Source: Lysobacter alkalisoli
Lineage (GTDB): Bacteria; Pseudomonadota; Gammaproteobacteria; Xanthomonadales; Xanthomonadaceae
Direction: 5' to 3'
Length of the DNA: 64,000 nucleotides
Assembly: GCF_006547045.1 (NCBI RefSeq)
Contig: NZ_CP041242.1
Span: forward strand, 2,366,001-2,430,000
Both the position numbers and the translations under genes were made by a program. This document shows positions 27,789 through 36,597 of this stretch, piece after piece (the first letter of the stretch is position 1; every line of letters starts with the position of its first letter). The notes under the pieces are model-generated. The model ran no database searches. It was not told the DNA's origin and was given only the letters and a program-made list of their open reading frames with translations.

Positions 27789-28912
27789 AGGTCATTTCGA
27801 TGCGCCGCCTGCCCACCATGCTTTGCGCCGTAATCGTCGCCGCCGTAGTAGTCCTGGCGGGATGCCGCCCCGGGCAACAGGAACCGGAGCACGGCTCCAT
27901 CGAGGTGCCCACTGGCGCACCCGTACCGCCATGGGCGGAACCGCTCGATACCGCCGCCGCCCGCATCGATGAAGCCATGCCCGGCAGTTTCGGCATCCAT
28001 GTGCGCCATCTCGACACCGCCACCGACAACCAGGCCGGCAGCCTGGATCGCGGTGGCGACCGCCGCTGGTACCTGTCGTCGACCATCAAGGTGCCGGTGG
28101 CGATCGCCGTGCTCGAGCGCGTCGATGCCGGCGACCTGGCGCTGGACGAGGAGCTTGTGCTGTCGGAAACCGATTACGTCGACGGCGCGGGCGACCTGCT
28201 CATGCAGGATCCCGGTACGCGCTACAGCATCGCGACACTGCTGGAGAAGTCGTTGCAGGACAGCGACAGCACCGCTACCGACATGCTGATCCGGCTGATC
28301 GGCGAGGACGTGCTGAACCGGCGCATCGCGGACTGGACAGGAGGCGGCTTCGGTCCGATCACCACCATCGTGCAGGTGCGCTACGACGCCTATGGTGCGC
28401 TGCATCCCGGCGTCGCCGAGCTGTCCAACATGGATCTGGTGCGACTGCGCAACAGCAGGGCCGGTGAGGCGCGGCTGGTCGCGCTGGCAAAGGCGCTTGG
28501 TGTGCCGCGCGATGAGCTCGACACCCGCGACCTCGATGACGTGTTCGGCAGGTACTACGAGACCGGCAGGAATTCCGCCACGCTGGAAGCCTACGCACTG
28601 ATGCTGGAGAAACTCGTCACCGGCGAACTGTTGTCGGAAGCAAGCACACGACGCATCCTCGATCACATGCGCGCCATCACCACCGGCGACCGCAGGATCC
28701 AGGCCGGCCTTCCGTCCGGGACCGACTTCGCGCAGAAGACCGGGACCCAGGTCGCACGCGCCTGCAATGTGGGTGTGCTCGATCCGGACAAGGGAGCCGG
28801 AGGCGCCACCGTCGTGGTCGCCTGCGCGGAGGACTTCGAGGATCTCGCCCAGGCTGAACGCGCCTTCCGGGAATTCGGACAGGCGCTGGGCGAAACCGGG
28901 CTGGCAAGGTAG
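27785..28912 (+). CDS. Serine hydrolase, class A beta-lactamase-like lipoprotein (second of a pair)
   Basis: 375 residues with a lipobox (VVLAGCRP), so membrane-anchored, unlike its soluble paralogue. Motifs: S-x-x-K as SSTIKVPVA, K-T-G as AQKTGTQ, but the S-D-N motif reads SDS (QDSDSTATD). The Asn to Ser change occurs in some class A enzymes and alters substrate handling. The ORF starts inside the stop of the first hydrolase (ATGA), pointing to duplication followed by divergence within an operon. Confidence 0.84.
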   Translation: MKVISMRRLPTMLCAVIVAAVVVLAGCRPGQQEPEHGSIEVPTGAPVPPWAEPLDTAAARIDEAMPGSFGIHVRHLDTATDNQAGSLDRGGDRRWYLSSTIKVPVAIAVLERVDAGDLALDEELVLSETDYVDGAGDLLMQDPGTRYSIATLLEKSLQDSDSTATDMLIRLIGEDVLNRRIADWTGGGFGPITTIVQVRYDAYGALHPGVAELSNMDLVRLRNSRAGEARLVALAKALGVPRDELDTRDLDDVFGRYYETGRNSATLEAYALMLEKLVTGELLSEASTRRILDHMRAITTGDRRIQAGLPSGTDFAQKTGTQVARACNVGVLDPDKGAGGATVVVACAEDFEDLAQAERAFREFGQALGETGLAR

Positions 28913-29008
28913 GCCATCGGCCATGCGGCAGCGCGCGGAGCGACGATCCAGACGCGGCCCACACGGGGCAGCCGATAGCATCACCGAAGTTCGTCATCGC
29001 GACGGGAC

Positions 29009-29643
29009 ATGAACAGACCGCCCCCTGCCCTGGACCGGAAGCCCCCGTCAAGGGCCTGGAAGATCTGCTCGACCTCCTGTCGGGCAAGGCGGAGCAGGAT
29101 TCCCGGATCGAAGTTTCGGACATGCTGGGGGCCGTAGGGCAGCGTTCTTTCGGTCCGATGCTGCTGGTGCCGGGGCTGACCGTGCTCTCGCCATTGAGTG
29201 CCGTTCCGGGGTTGCCGACCGCGATGGCGATCATCGTCGCTCTGGTGGCGACGCAACTGTTGTTGCAGCGTCGCTGTTTCTGGTTGCCCGGCTGGGTGCT
29301 GCGGCGCTCGATCGACACGCGAATACTGCTCAAGGCGCTGCGTGCGCTGAGACCGGTGGCGCGCGTCGCCGACCGGATGACGCGGCCACGATTGCAGATA
29401 CTGGCCGGTACCGACGGCATCACCGGCTATCCCGTCGCGCTGCTGTGCCTGCTGATCGCGCTGACGATGCCACCGCTGGAGCTGATTCCCTTCGCCAACT
29501 CGCTCGCCGGTGCAGCACTCACCATCTTCGGCCTGGCACTCATCACCCGGGACGGCCTGCTGGTGCTGTTGGCGGGCGCGGTCTGTGCTGCCATCGTGTG
29601 GCTGGTCGCCGGCAACCTGTCCGCTCTGGACCTGTTCGCCTGA
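29009..29643 (+). CDS. ExoD-family membrane protein, apparent frameshift near the start
   Basis: The ExoD pattern is clear from about 29060 (GLEDLLDLLSGKAEQDSR, MLGAVGQRSFGPMLL, WLPGWVLRRSI) through several membrane helices to the stop at 29643. In this frame no ATG or GTG exists before 29122, which would cut the conserved N-terminus. ATG 29009 (preceded by GACGGGAC) is one base out of frame; adding a C to the run in GACCGCCCCCTG would join it to the ExoD frame. So either one C was lost or translation starts at 29122 giving 173 residues. ExoD proteins are linked to exopolysaccharide synthesis in rhizobia; role here unknown. Confidence 0.72.
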
Positions 29644-29677
29644 GCGATCGCCACAACGCGTGACGATATCGCCCCGC

Positions 29678-30070
29678 CTATGCCAGTGCCCGCTCGATGT
29701 CCTCGAGCGGCGCGTTGGTCAGTGTCTTGGCCGTTTCCGACAGCAGGCGCTGCATGGTTTCCTTGTGCAGCATCGGCCGTACCCGCCCCAACGTATGCGG
29801 ATCCGCCATCAGCACCAGATGCGCATAGCGGCCCTTCAGTGCGCCATCGTTCAGCCCCCGCGCCAGTTGCTTGGCAAAGGTGGCCTCGTTGATCTGCATT
29901 CCACTCGATTCGGCCGGCATCGATCCGCCGGGACCGTCATCGTTCATGTTCATGAGTTCGAGCAGATCCTCCTGCTTCAGCGTCAGGCTGCGCTCGTCAC
30001 CGACATTGCGGAATACCCGCGCGTGGGTGCCATCGGCGACCACGACCAACGTTCCGGCAGGAATCTTCAT
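29678..30070 (-). CDS. Host attachment (AtsE/baeRF-like) family protein
   Basis: 130 residues. The start TLVVVADGTHARVFRN and the end HKETMQRLLSETAKTLTNAPLEDIERAL match the Host_attach family found widely in Proteobacteria and related in fold to archaeal/eukaryotic release factor domains. The name comes from a plant-attachment phenotype; biochemical function is unknown. It lies 126 bp beyond the end of the large protease operon, same strand, and is convergent with the ExoD gene. Whether it belongs to the operon is unclear. Confidence 0.82.
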   Translation of the reverse strand: MKIPAGTLVVVADGTHARVFRNVGDERSLTLKQEDLLELMNMNDDGPGGSMPAESSGMQINEATFAKQLARGLNDGALKGRYAHLVLMADPHTLGRVRPMLHKETMQRLLSETAKTLTNAPLEDIERALA

Positions 30071-30195
30071 CTTGACCTCCTCGATCGATCGGGCATTGCG
30101 TGCGTCACCGGAAGTCTAGGGGGGTGACCGTGATGAATACGCCACACCATCCGGCTCATTCCTTGCCGATGCCATAACAACGGGACGATATCCGA

Positions 30196-31779
30196 TCAAC
30201 CGGTGAGTGCGGCGTCCCCCGTCGATGCGGAGTCTGTCGATGCTGAATTCGCTGCGCCGCCGGTCTCCGTCGCCGGGCGGCCCGCGGCATCGCCCGAACC
30301 GCTGGTGCCGCCGCCTTCCCCGCCGCCCGTGGTGGTGCCGGAACCGCCTTCGCCGGAGCCGGAGGTGGCGTCCGTGCCGCCTGCACCGGCTCCGGAGCTA
30401 TCTCCCCCACCACCCGAACCGCTTGAACCGCCTGAACCACCCTCTCCACCCGACCCGCCAGAGCCGCCGGAGCCGCCTGCGCCTGCGGCACCGCCTGCGT
30501 CGCCGCCCGCATTGGGCTCGGGAACCTCCAGTGGCGTATCGGCCATCGAGGTACGTCCGGCCCCGTCGATGGCCGTATCCATGGCGCTGCGCCGGGCTCG
30601 CTCGGACTCGTGCTGGGCCTGCAGGCGCGCGGTGCGGGCGGCGGTCGGGTCGACCTCGGCCGAGGGGTTGATGGAGGCGTTGCGGATCCGGTCAGCCTGG
30701 GCCTGCGCGGCCATGCGATTGAGCGGCAGATAGTCGCTGCGGAAATTCAGTTCCACCGACGAATTGAGTTCCAGGTCGGTGTTCATCTCCTCGGTGCTCT
30801 GCGACCGCTGGGTGGACACGTAGCCGATGTTGTTCTCGATCTCGGCACTGGCGCCCCACGGCCCCACGCCGAACTTGCCGGCGGCACGGACGCGGTTCTG
30901 CAGGCTGAACTGGCTGCCGCGGTCCTCGCTGGCGGCACTGCGGGTGTCGACGTGGAAACGCATCGCGGCGTTGATCCGGCCGCTGTCGATGACGATCCGC
31001 TGCATCCCCATCATCACCATGGTCGCCAGCATCTGCTGGCGCTGCCGGGCGAGAAAACGGCGCGCCAACGGCACCAGCTGTTCGGGATTGCTGGCATCCA
31101 CCGATTCCTCCGGCGGGATGCCCAGCGTCGCGCGGACCCTCTCCTCGCCGGGCATGGACGCACCGCTTTTCAGGCGCAGGCGTGTTTCGGCGATGTCCTC
31201 GGGGTCGGGCTCGTCGTCGGGGTCGGGCAGTTCGAACTCGATCGAGTCCGGGAAGTGATCGGCGACCCATTGCCGCACCTGCACCAGGCCGAACTGGCTC
31301 TGCTCGAAGCCTTCGGCCGATGCCGACACCGAGTTGAGCAACTGCACGTACTGCTGCATCTGCTGGGTGCTGGAATCGATCATGGCGCTGAATACGCCGT
31401 TGATGAGATCGGTGACGAAGCGCGGAAACGACACCGCGTTGAGCACGTTGCGGGTGGTGCTGGCGATGCGATCGGCGGCTTCGCCGAAGCCGGGTTGCGA
31501 CTGCGCGCGGGCCAGTGGCGCGGTGCGTCGCACGCGGTCACCTTGCATGCGGTTATCTTGCATGTCCTGCTGCGCCTGCCCTTCCTCGGCGACCAGATCG
31601 GCCGCCAGGGCCGAGACCTTGACCATCGCCCGGGCCAGCGAACGACGCTCGTCGGTCGACAGGTTGCGGTAGTTCGGCGAACGCTCCAGCACCTCGCGCA
31701 CGGCACCACGTATCCACGGTGCCGGTGCGGCCTGCGGGGCCGGTCCCGTGGGCGCGACATGGGCCGCCACGGCATTCAT
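30196..31779 (-). CDS. Paralogue A of an unrecognised four-member family; Gly/Ser-rich tail
   Basis: 527 residues, no signal peptide or membrane helix. Three blocks are shared with the genes at 32694, 33969 and 41424: FPRFVTDLINGVF...IDSSTQQM (from about 118), RQQMLATMVMMGMQRIVI (mid) and LNSSVELNFRSDYLPLNRM (late). A helical N-terminal domain (VREVLERSPNYRNLSTDERR) is shared with B and C only. The last ~110 residues are low-complexity Gly/Ser with few charges, unlike the others. The start lies one base after the stop of the upstream gene. Last gene of the multi-protease operon. No function assigned. Confidence 0.75.
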   Translation of the reverse strand: MNAVAAHVAPTGPAPQAAPAPWIRGAVREVLERSPNYRNLSTDERRSLARAMVKVSALAADLVAEEGQAQQDMQDNRMQGDRVRRTAPLARAQSQPGFGEAADRIASTTRNVLNAVSFPRFVTDLINGVFSAMIDSSTQQMQQYVQLLNSVSASAEGFEQSQFGLVQVRQWVADHFPDSIEFELPDPDDEPDPEDIAETRLRLKSGASMPGEERVRATLGIPPEESVDASNPEQLVPLARRFLARQRQQMLATMVMMGMQRIVIDSGRINAAMRFHVDTRSAASEDRGSQFSLQNRVRAAGKFGVGPWGASAEIENNIGYVSTQRSQSTEEMNTDLELNSSVELNFRSDYLPLNRMAAQAQADRIRNASINPSAEVDPTAARTARLQAQHESERARRSAMDTAIDGAGRTSMADTPLEVPEPNAGGDAGGAAGAGGSGGSGGSGGEGGSGGSSGSGGGGDSSGAGAGGTDATSGSGEGGSGTTTGGGEGGGTSGSGDAAGRPATETGGAANSASTDSASTGDAALTG

Positions 31780-31780
31780 G

Positions 31781-32680
31781 TCAGGCCGCCGCGGGCAATG
31801 CAGTGGAGATCACCGGGACTTGCGACGGGGCTTTCGACGCATGAATCCGGCCCGACAGCCAGCGCTGCGCGGCGCCGATCAGCTCGAAGTCGTTCGGATC
31901 CAGCAGTGGCGCCTGCGCGGTCACGTTGTCGGCCAGCCACAACAGCACCGTCTGGCCGGCACGCCCCTGGTCGACGTAGCGCTGCACCATGCCCGCGCCC
32001 TGCCCCTGGCGTTGACCGGCGACGGCCACCAGTTGCCACAGCGACTGCACGCCGAAGGCAGTCTGTAGCAGCCGGTCGCGCATGAAGCCGAGCGCCAGGT
32101 TGATGGTGTCGACGATGTCGCGCGCGGCGATCGCCGCCATCGGATCGACGCGCTGCGCCAGGAACTCGCCGAGGGTCCCCGCGGCGGCTTCGAGCGCCAC
32201 GCGCTCGCGCAGGTCGCCACCATCGGCCTGGGCGACGATGGCTTCGCACAGGCGCGCCATCAGGGTGTCGAAGTACGGCATCTCGATGACGCGATTGAAG
32301 ATGGCGCGACGCTCGTTGGCGTCCAGCCGTTCACGCCGGCTCCGCCAGAAATTGTTGATCAGGGTGGCGGACGGTCCCAGCGGCTGGATGATCGCGCCGC
32401 TGGCGAACAGGCCGGCGATCAGCTCCGCCGTCGACAACAGCCCGGCATCCTCGAGCGCGCTGGAGAAATACAGCGGCGCGGCGGCCTGCAGGCGCCCTCG
32501 GTCCTGTGGCCCGGGCGAACCGGGCGGCAGGTCGATCGCGCCCAGGTCCGACATCGCCCAGGCCATCGCGGCATGCCCAGGCGCGAGCGCGGACATCGCC
32601 ACCGCCAGCGAGCGCATCAGTCCCGAATGTTCGTAGTTCGGATACAGGCAGATATCCGGCGGTGGCGGTAACAGGCGCAT
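31781..32680 (-). CDS. Unrecognised protein, short paralogue of the 704-residue operon protein
   Basis: 299 residues, mostly alpha-helical, no signal peptide. Its middle and end match the C-terminal half of the protein at 36598-38712: ELIAGLFASGAIIQPLG against ERIVELFRSGLLPLG, RERLDANERRAIFNRVI against VDRITEGERRDLYMRVF, QTAFGVQSLWQLV against RQAFGARDIWQVV, and LLDPNDFELIGAAQRWL against TIEPNDWDLVQACEQWL. It therefore represents the core unit of that family without the N-terminal coiled coil. Ribosome site GGAGG before ATG 32680; 13 bp after paralogue B. Confidence 0.72.
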   Translation of the reverse strand: MRLLPPPPDICLYPNYEHSGLMRSLAVAMSALAPGHAAMAWAMSDLGAIDLPPGSPGPQDRGRLQAAAPLYFSSALEDAGLLSTAELIAGLFASGAIIQPLGPSATLINNFWRSRRERLDANERRAIFNRVIEMPYFDTLMARLCEAIVAQADGGDLRERVALEAAAGTLGEFLAQRVDPMAAIAARDIVDTINLALGFMRDRLLQTAFGVQSLWQLVAVAGQRQGQGAGMVQRYVDQGRAGQTVLLWLADNVTAQAPLLDPNDFELIGAAQRWLSGRIHASKAPSQVPVISTALPAAA

Positions 32681-32693
32681 GCGCGGCCTCCGC

Positions 32694-33941
32694 TCAGCGA
32701 TTGCCCGAGGTACCGGCGCCGCCGCGTGCCGCCGGGATGTAGTTCGGATCGACCGGGGTCGAGTTGCCCTGGATCGCGGCGATCATCGCCGGCGATGCCA
32801 GCTTCTCCATCGGGAAGTAGTCCGACTTGAAGTTGACCCGCACCTCGCCGGTGAGCTTGGCCTTCATCTCCTGCTTGGATTCGGACTCCTCGTTCACGGA
32901 CGAGGACACGGTGGTCATGTGCGTCTGCACATTGGTGTTCTTGGTCGCCGCGCCGCCCCAGCCGAAATGTGCGCCGGCCACGGTGGTGTTGCGGTTGTAG
33001 CTGGTGTCGCGGTCGTACAGCGAAGCGGCAGCGCTGCGCTTGGCTTCGTCGGAGGCGCGGAAGTCGAACACCACCTTGGCATTGATCGCGCCGTCGGTAA
33101 CCACGATGCGATTGATGCCAAGGATCACCATCGACGACAGCAATTGCTGGCGGCTGCGCGCCATCTGCATCCGCGCGGCCTGCGCCAGGCGTCCTTCCTG
33201 TTCGGGATCGGACAGGTCGGTGATGGCCTGCGCGATCTGCATCTCCTGGCTCACCCGTGTCATCACCCCCTCTGCATTGTCCTCGTTGACAACGGCCAGG
33301 CGGGGGCCACCGGCATCGTCGAATCCGTCGCCGCCGCTGGTGTCGATGCGCAAGTCACCTGGAAAACGATCGACCAGCCAGTCGCGGGCGTTGTTGAGGC
33401 TGATGTTGTCGGAGGCGAACTGGTCGACGGTCTGCGACACCGATTTGAGCAGTTCGCCATACGCCCGCATCTGCTGGATCGTGGCATCGACGATGGCCTG
33501 GAACACGTTCTGGATCAGGCCACCAACGAACTCCGGAAAATCCACCGCGCCAATGTACTTGCGGAAGTTGTCCGCACCCTGCTCGACCGAGCCGGCCTCG
33601 AAGTCGCTGCCTGCGAAGGTACCGATCTTTTCCGATGCCTTGCCCTTGGCGGCATCGACCTCGCCCGCCAGCGCCCGCGCCAGGCCGTCGTCACGAGACT
33701 CGCCCTTGGCCAGGATGCCCTGCCCGGGCGTGAGTTCCTGTTTGGCCAGGCCGTCGGGGTTGGACATGTACGACGCCACCCGGACCATGTTGCGGGCGAG
33801 CGCCTGCTGCTCGGCGACCGGCAGCGCGCGGAAACCGGGCGAGGATTCGAGCAGCCTGCGCACCTGCGGCCGAACCGCGGACAGGGTTTCGTCGTCCAGC
33901 CAGGCCGGGCTTGCTGCTGCGCTTCGCACGGGTTCGCTCAT
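32694..33941 (-). CDS. Paralogue B of an unrecognised four-member family
   Basis: 415 residues. Shared blocks: VRRLLESSPGFRALPVAEQQ (N-terminal helices), DFPEFVGGLIQNVFQAIVD (from about 134), RQQLLSSMVILGINRIVV and LTGEVRVNFKSDYFPMEKL. Between the last two is a variable segment rich in Thr/Asn (RDTSYNRNTTVAGAHFGWGG). No signal peptide or catalytic signature is seen. The conserved spacing of blocks and variable inserts suggests a structural subunit. Ribosome site GGAG before ATG 33941; 27 bp from paralogue C. Confidence 0.74.
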   Translation of the reverse strand: MSEPVRSAAASPAWLDDETLSAVRPQVRRLLESSPGFRALPVAEQQALARNMVRVASYMSNPDGLAKQELTPGQGILAKGESRDDGLARALAGEVDAAKGKASEKIGTFAGSDFEAGSVEQGADNFRKYIGAVDFPEFVGGLIQNVFQAIVDATIQQMRAYGELLKSVSQTVDQFASDNISLNNARDWLVDRFPGDLRIDTSGGDGFDDAGGPRLAVVNEDNAEGVMTRVSQEMQIAQAITDLSDPEQEGRLAQAARMQMARSRQQLLSSMVILGINRIVVTDGAINAKVVFDFRASDEAKRSAAASLYDRDTSYNRNTTVAGAHFGWGGAATKNTNVQTHMTTVSSSVNEESESKQEMKAKLTGEVRVNFKSDYFPMEKLASPAMIAAIQGNSTPVDPNYIPAARGGAGTSGNR

Positions 33942-33968
33942 GGCGGTCTCTCCGTGTCGTGTCCGGGG

Positions 33969-35330
33969 TCAGGGCGTCGTCGCCGGCGGTGTCGTCGGGG
34001 AAGCCCCCGGGCTGGCCGGCGAAGCTGCCGGCTGCGGCGGCGCCGGCCGCCCGGCCATGGTCTTGACCATGCCCGGCTGTGCGTTCATCTGGATCGCCGC
34101 GATCGACTCGGGGTTGGCCAGCTTGTCCAGCGGCATGTAGTCGCTCTTGAAGTTGACCTCGACCTGGCCGGCAAGGCTGGCGCGCGCCTGCAGCGAGGCA
34201 TCGTTCTGCAGCTGCGACGTGCTCATCATCTTGATGATCGGTTGTTCGCTGTGCTTGTAGTTGCCCTTGGAGTAATAGCTGGCATCGCGGTTGCTGCCTT
34301 CATAGCCTGCTTCCTTGCTGTAGGTGAAACTGCGTTCACCGCCCTGGTAATCGCTCTCGTACTCGCCTTCTCCACTGCGGAGCTTGGCGATATTGCCGTA
34401 GGCATCGCGCTGGTGGTCCATCTTGGTGGCGCTGTGGCGGTACTTGAGGTTGTCGCGCGCCTGGAAGTCGTACATCACCTTGGCCGAGATGCGGCCGTCG
34501 GTGACCACGATGCGGTTGATGCCCAGCATCACCAGGGTGGCCAGCAGCTGCTGCCGTCCGGTGGCGATCTGGGTGCGCGCGGCCGGCACCAGCAAGGCTT
34601 CGACCAGTTCGTCGTCGAGCCGGGTGATCGGCTTGTCGAGCGGCAGCGACTGATTGATGCGCTCGACCGCGGCGCGTTCGTCCACGTCCTGGCGCACCAC
34701 CACCCGCGGCTCGTTGGCTGCCTGCCCACCCTCGTCGCCGAAGCCGCCGAAGTCGCCCCATTCGTTGTTGCCCATCTGCAACTGGAAGATATCGGGGAAC
34801 TGCTCGACCAGGTGATCGCGGCCCTGGTTCTGGGTGGTGTTGTCGTCGCGGAATTGATTGAGGCTCTTGGACACATCGGCGACCAGCTTGGCGTAGGCCT
34901 CCATCTGCTGGATCGACGAGGTGACGATGGAATGGAACACGCCGTCGATCAGGCCGCTGACGAACTCGGGGAAGTTCACCGCCTGCATCAACGCGCCGGC
35001 CTGCTGCACGCCGGTCTTCAGCGCGGTGCCGAACTCCGGCTGATCGTCCGTCGGCAACGGCTCGCTGTCGTTTCCGGCGAGCGCGCGCACCTGCGGGCTG
35101 AGCTGGTTGGGCTTCAGGCGGACGCCGTCCGGCTCGGCCAGGTAGCTGCCGACCTGCACCAGGCCCTTGGCCAGCGCTTCACGTTTCTCCGGCGCAAGCT
35201 CCTGGAAGGACTCGGCCTGTTCGAGCATCTGCCGCACCTTGCGACGCACGACATCGGTGGTTTCCCGGCTGGCCATGGGGGCGGCGGTGGCACGGGCCGC
35301 GGGAGCTGACTTTGGGAATATGGCGGACAT
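33969..35330 (-). CDS. Paralogue C of an unrecognised four-member family
   Basis: 453 residues from ATG 35330 (GGAG eight bases upstream; the open frame continues upstream but without similarity). Blocks: VRQMLEQAESFQELAPEKRE, NFPEFVSGLIDGVFHSIVT (from about 119), RQQLLATLVMLGINRIVV and LAGQVEVNFKSDYMPLDKL. The variable segment is Tyr/Ser/Lys-rich (YGNIAKLRSGEGEYESDYQG). The tail is Pro/Ala-rich. About 170 bp separate it from the upstream gene, the largest gap but one inside the operon. Confidence 0.74.
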   Translation of the reverse strand: MSAIFPKSAPAARATAAPMASRETTDVVRRKVRQMLEQAESFQELAPEKREALAKGLVQVGSYLAEPDGVRLKPNQLSPQVRALAGNDSEPLPTDDQPEFGTALKTGVQQAGALMQAVNFPEFVSGLIDGVFHSIVTSSIQQMEAYAKLVADVSKSLNQFRDDNTTQNQGRDHLVEQFPDIFQLQMGNNEWGDFGGFGDEGGQAANEPRVVVRQDVDERAAVERINQSLPLDKPITRLDDELVEALLVPAARTQIATGRQQLLATLVMLGINRIVVTDGRISAKVMYDFQARDNLKYRHSATKMDHQRDAYGNIAKLRSGEGEYESDYQGGERSFTYSKEAGYEGSNRDASYYSKGNYKHSEQPIIKMMSTSQLQNDASLQARASLAGQVEVNFKSDYMPLDKLANPESIAAIQMNAQPGMVKTMAGRPAPPQPAASPASPGASPTTPPATTP

Positions 35331-35501
35331 GGCCTGTGCTCCAGTGATTCGGCAGTTCTGAGTCGGCTGTTGGTTCCCGCAACGGCGGGAACCGGGCTTG
35401 TGTTTCATCCGCCGCCCTGTGCGTGCGCGCACCGGCAGCGGGCAGTTCTGCAGCGAGCAGTTCCGGCAACGTCGGCGGGACTGCATCCGCCTGACGCTTG
35501 T

Positions 35502-36557
35502 CTATTGCAGTGCACGCGCCTCCTCGATCTGCTCGCGCATCTCGAACTCGATCGGCCGCACGTACAGGCTGATCCGCGCCGGCGAGCTCGGCGTCACCCG
35601 GATGCTGAGTACGGAAAAGTGCCCCTGCTCGTTGGCTTCCATCCCGAAGGCTTCCAGCCAGCGCGACAACGCAGCCAGCTGGCGTGGACGCTCGGCCAGG
35701 CCGAGCTTGAGCAGGTCGAGGAAGCGGCCTGGCAGATCCGGGATCGAGGCCAGCAGGATCTCCAGCTTCATCTCGATACCGTCGGGCGTATTCCGCATCC
35801 CGATCAGCACCCCGCCAGAGGGGAGCTCGAAGCGGCCGCCCAGGGCCACGCCGACGATCCGCATCAGGCTCGGCAACTGGTGGCCGATGCCGAGACGGTT
35901 CATCAGCGGTCCCAGCGCGGCAACCGTCAACGGTCCCCGGTGCAGGAAGGTCACCCGCTGGCTCCCGGCTTCGCGCTTGCATCCGATCGAGGTGAAGATC
36001 GGCATCAGGCTCGGCATCTCGTTCATGGCCTGCCGGGTCAGTTGCGCCAGTGCCGGTGCGAGCGCATCGATCTGGCTGGGCAACAGTTCGTAGTAGATCT
36101 TGGCCGCGTACAGCCCGTCCTCGTCGAAGGCGCTGCCGAACCAGGCGCCATAGCTCATCCAGCCCAGGCCACCGAAGCCACGCCACTCCTCGCTGAGCGA
36201 GTCGAACCAGCGCAGTGCGTCGCGGCCGAACACCGGGCAGACCAGGCGCCGCATCTCGCGGGTGGCCTCGTCGCGCCTGGCCACCGGTGTTGCGGCGGGC
36301 CCGAGTGGCTCGATGGTGAAGCGCAGGGTATCCGGCTCGGCCTCGGAGAACGACGGCTCGTACGGCACCGCCCCGGGGGTGAGGGCATTGCGCGCATAGG
36401 CGACGTCGTCCTCCGGCAGGCTGAAAGTGCGATCGATCAGCGAATCCAGGTAAGGCAGCGGGTCGCGCGTTCCGAGCGCGCGTGCCGCCGATCTCAACGA
36501 CTGCTTGACCTGGGCTGCCATCGGCCGTTTGCCGTTGTGGCTGCGTGGCATGTTCAT
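35502..36557 (-). CDS. Unrecognised operon protein (351 residues)
   Basis: 351 residues, soluble, no signal peptide. Alternating helix and paired strands recur: LRFTIEPLG, YAAKIYYELLP, RVTFLHRG, GGVLIGMRNTPDGIEMKLEI, and RISLYVRPIEFE at the end. The repeated basic/tyrosine strands recall the ABBA-type aromatic prenyltransferase fold, but overall similarity cannot be judged by eye and this is weak. Start MNMPRSHNG has GGGAG at good spacing. Between the 704-residue protein (40 bp) and paralogue C. Confidence 0.68.
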   Translation of the reverse strand: MNMPRSHNGKRPMAAQVKQSLRSAARALGTRDPLPYLDSLIDRTFSLPEDDVAYARNALTPGAVPYEPSFSEAEPDTLRFTIEPLGPAATPVARRDEATREMRRLVCPVFGRDALRWFDSLSEEWRGFGGLGWMSYGAWFGSAFDEDGLYAAKIYYELLPSQIDALAPALAQLTRQAMNEMPSLMPIFTSIGCKREAGSQRVTFLHRGPLTVAALGPLMNRLGIGHQLPSLMRIVGVALGGRFELPSGGVLIGMRNTPDGIEMKLEILLASIPDLPGRFLDLLKLGLAERPRQLAALSRWLEAFGMEANEQGHFSVLSIRVTPSSPARISLYVRPIEFEMREQIEEARALQ

Positions 36558-36597
36558 GGCATATCTCCCATGGCTCCGGGACGACCGGCGACCGTGT

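Noticed and set aside
30200-30540. Short direct repeats resembling a repeat array
   Set aside because: They are Gly/Ser codon repeats within paralogue A, without spacers, so not CRISPR.
32679-35309. 876-codon plus-strand open frame
   Set aside because: Antisense to paralogues B and C; sequence is typical frame shadow with His/Gly/Asp bias.
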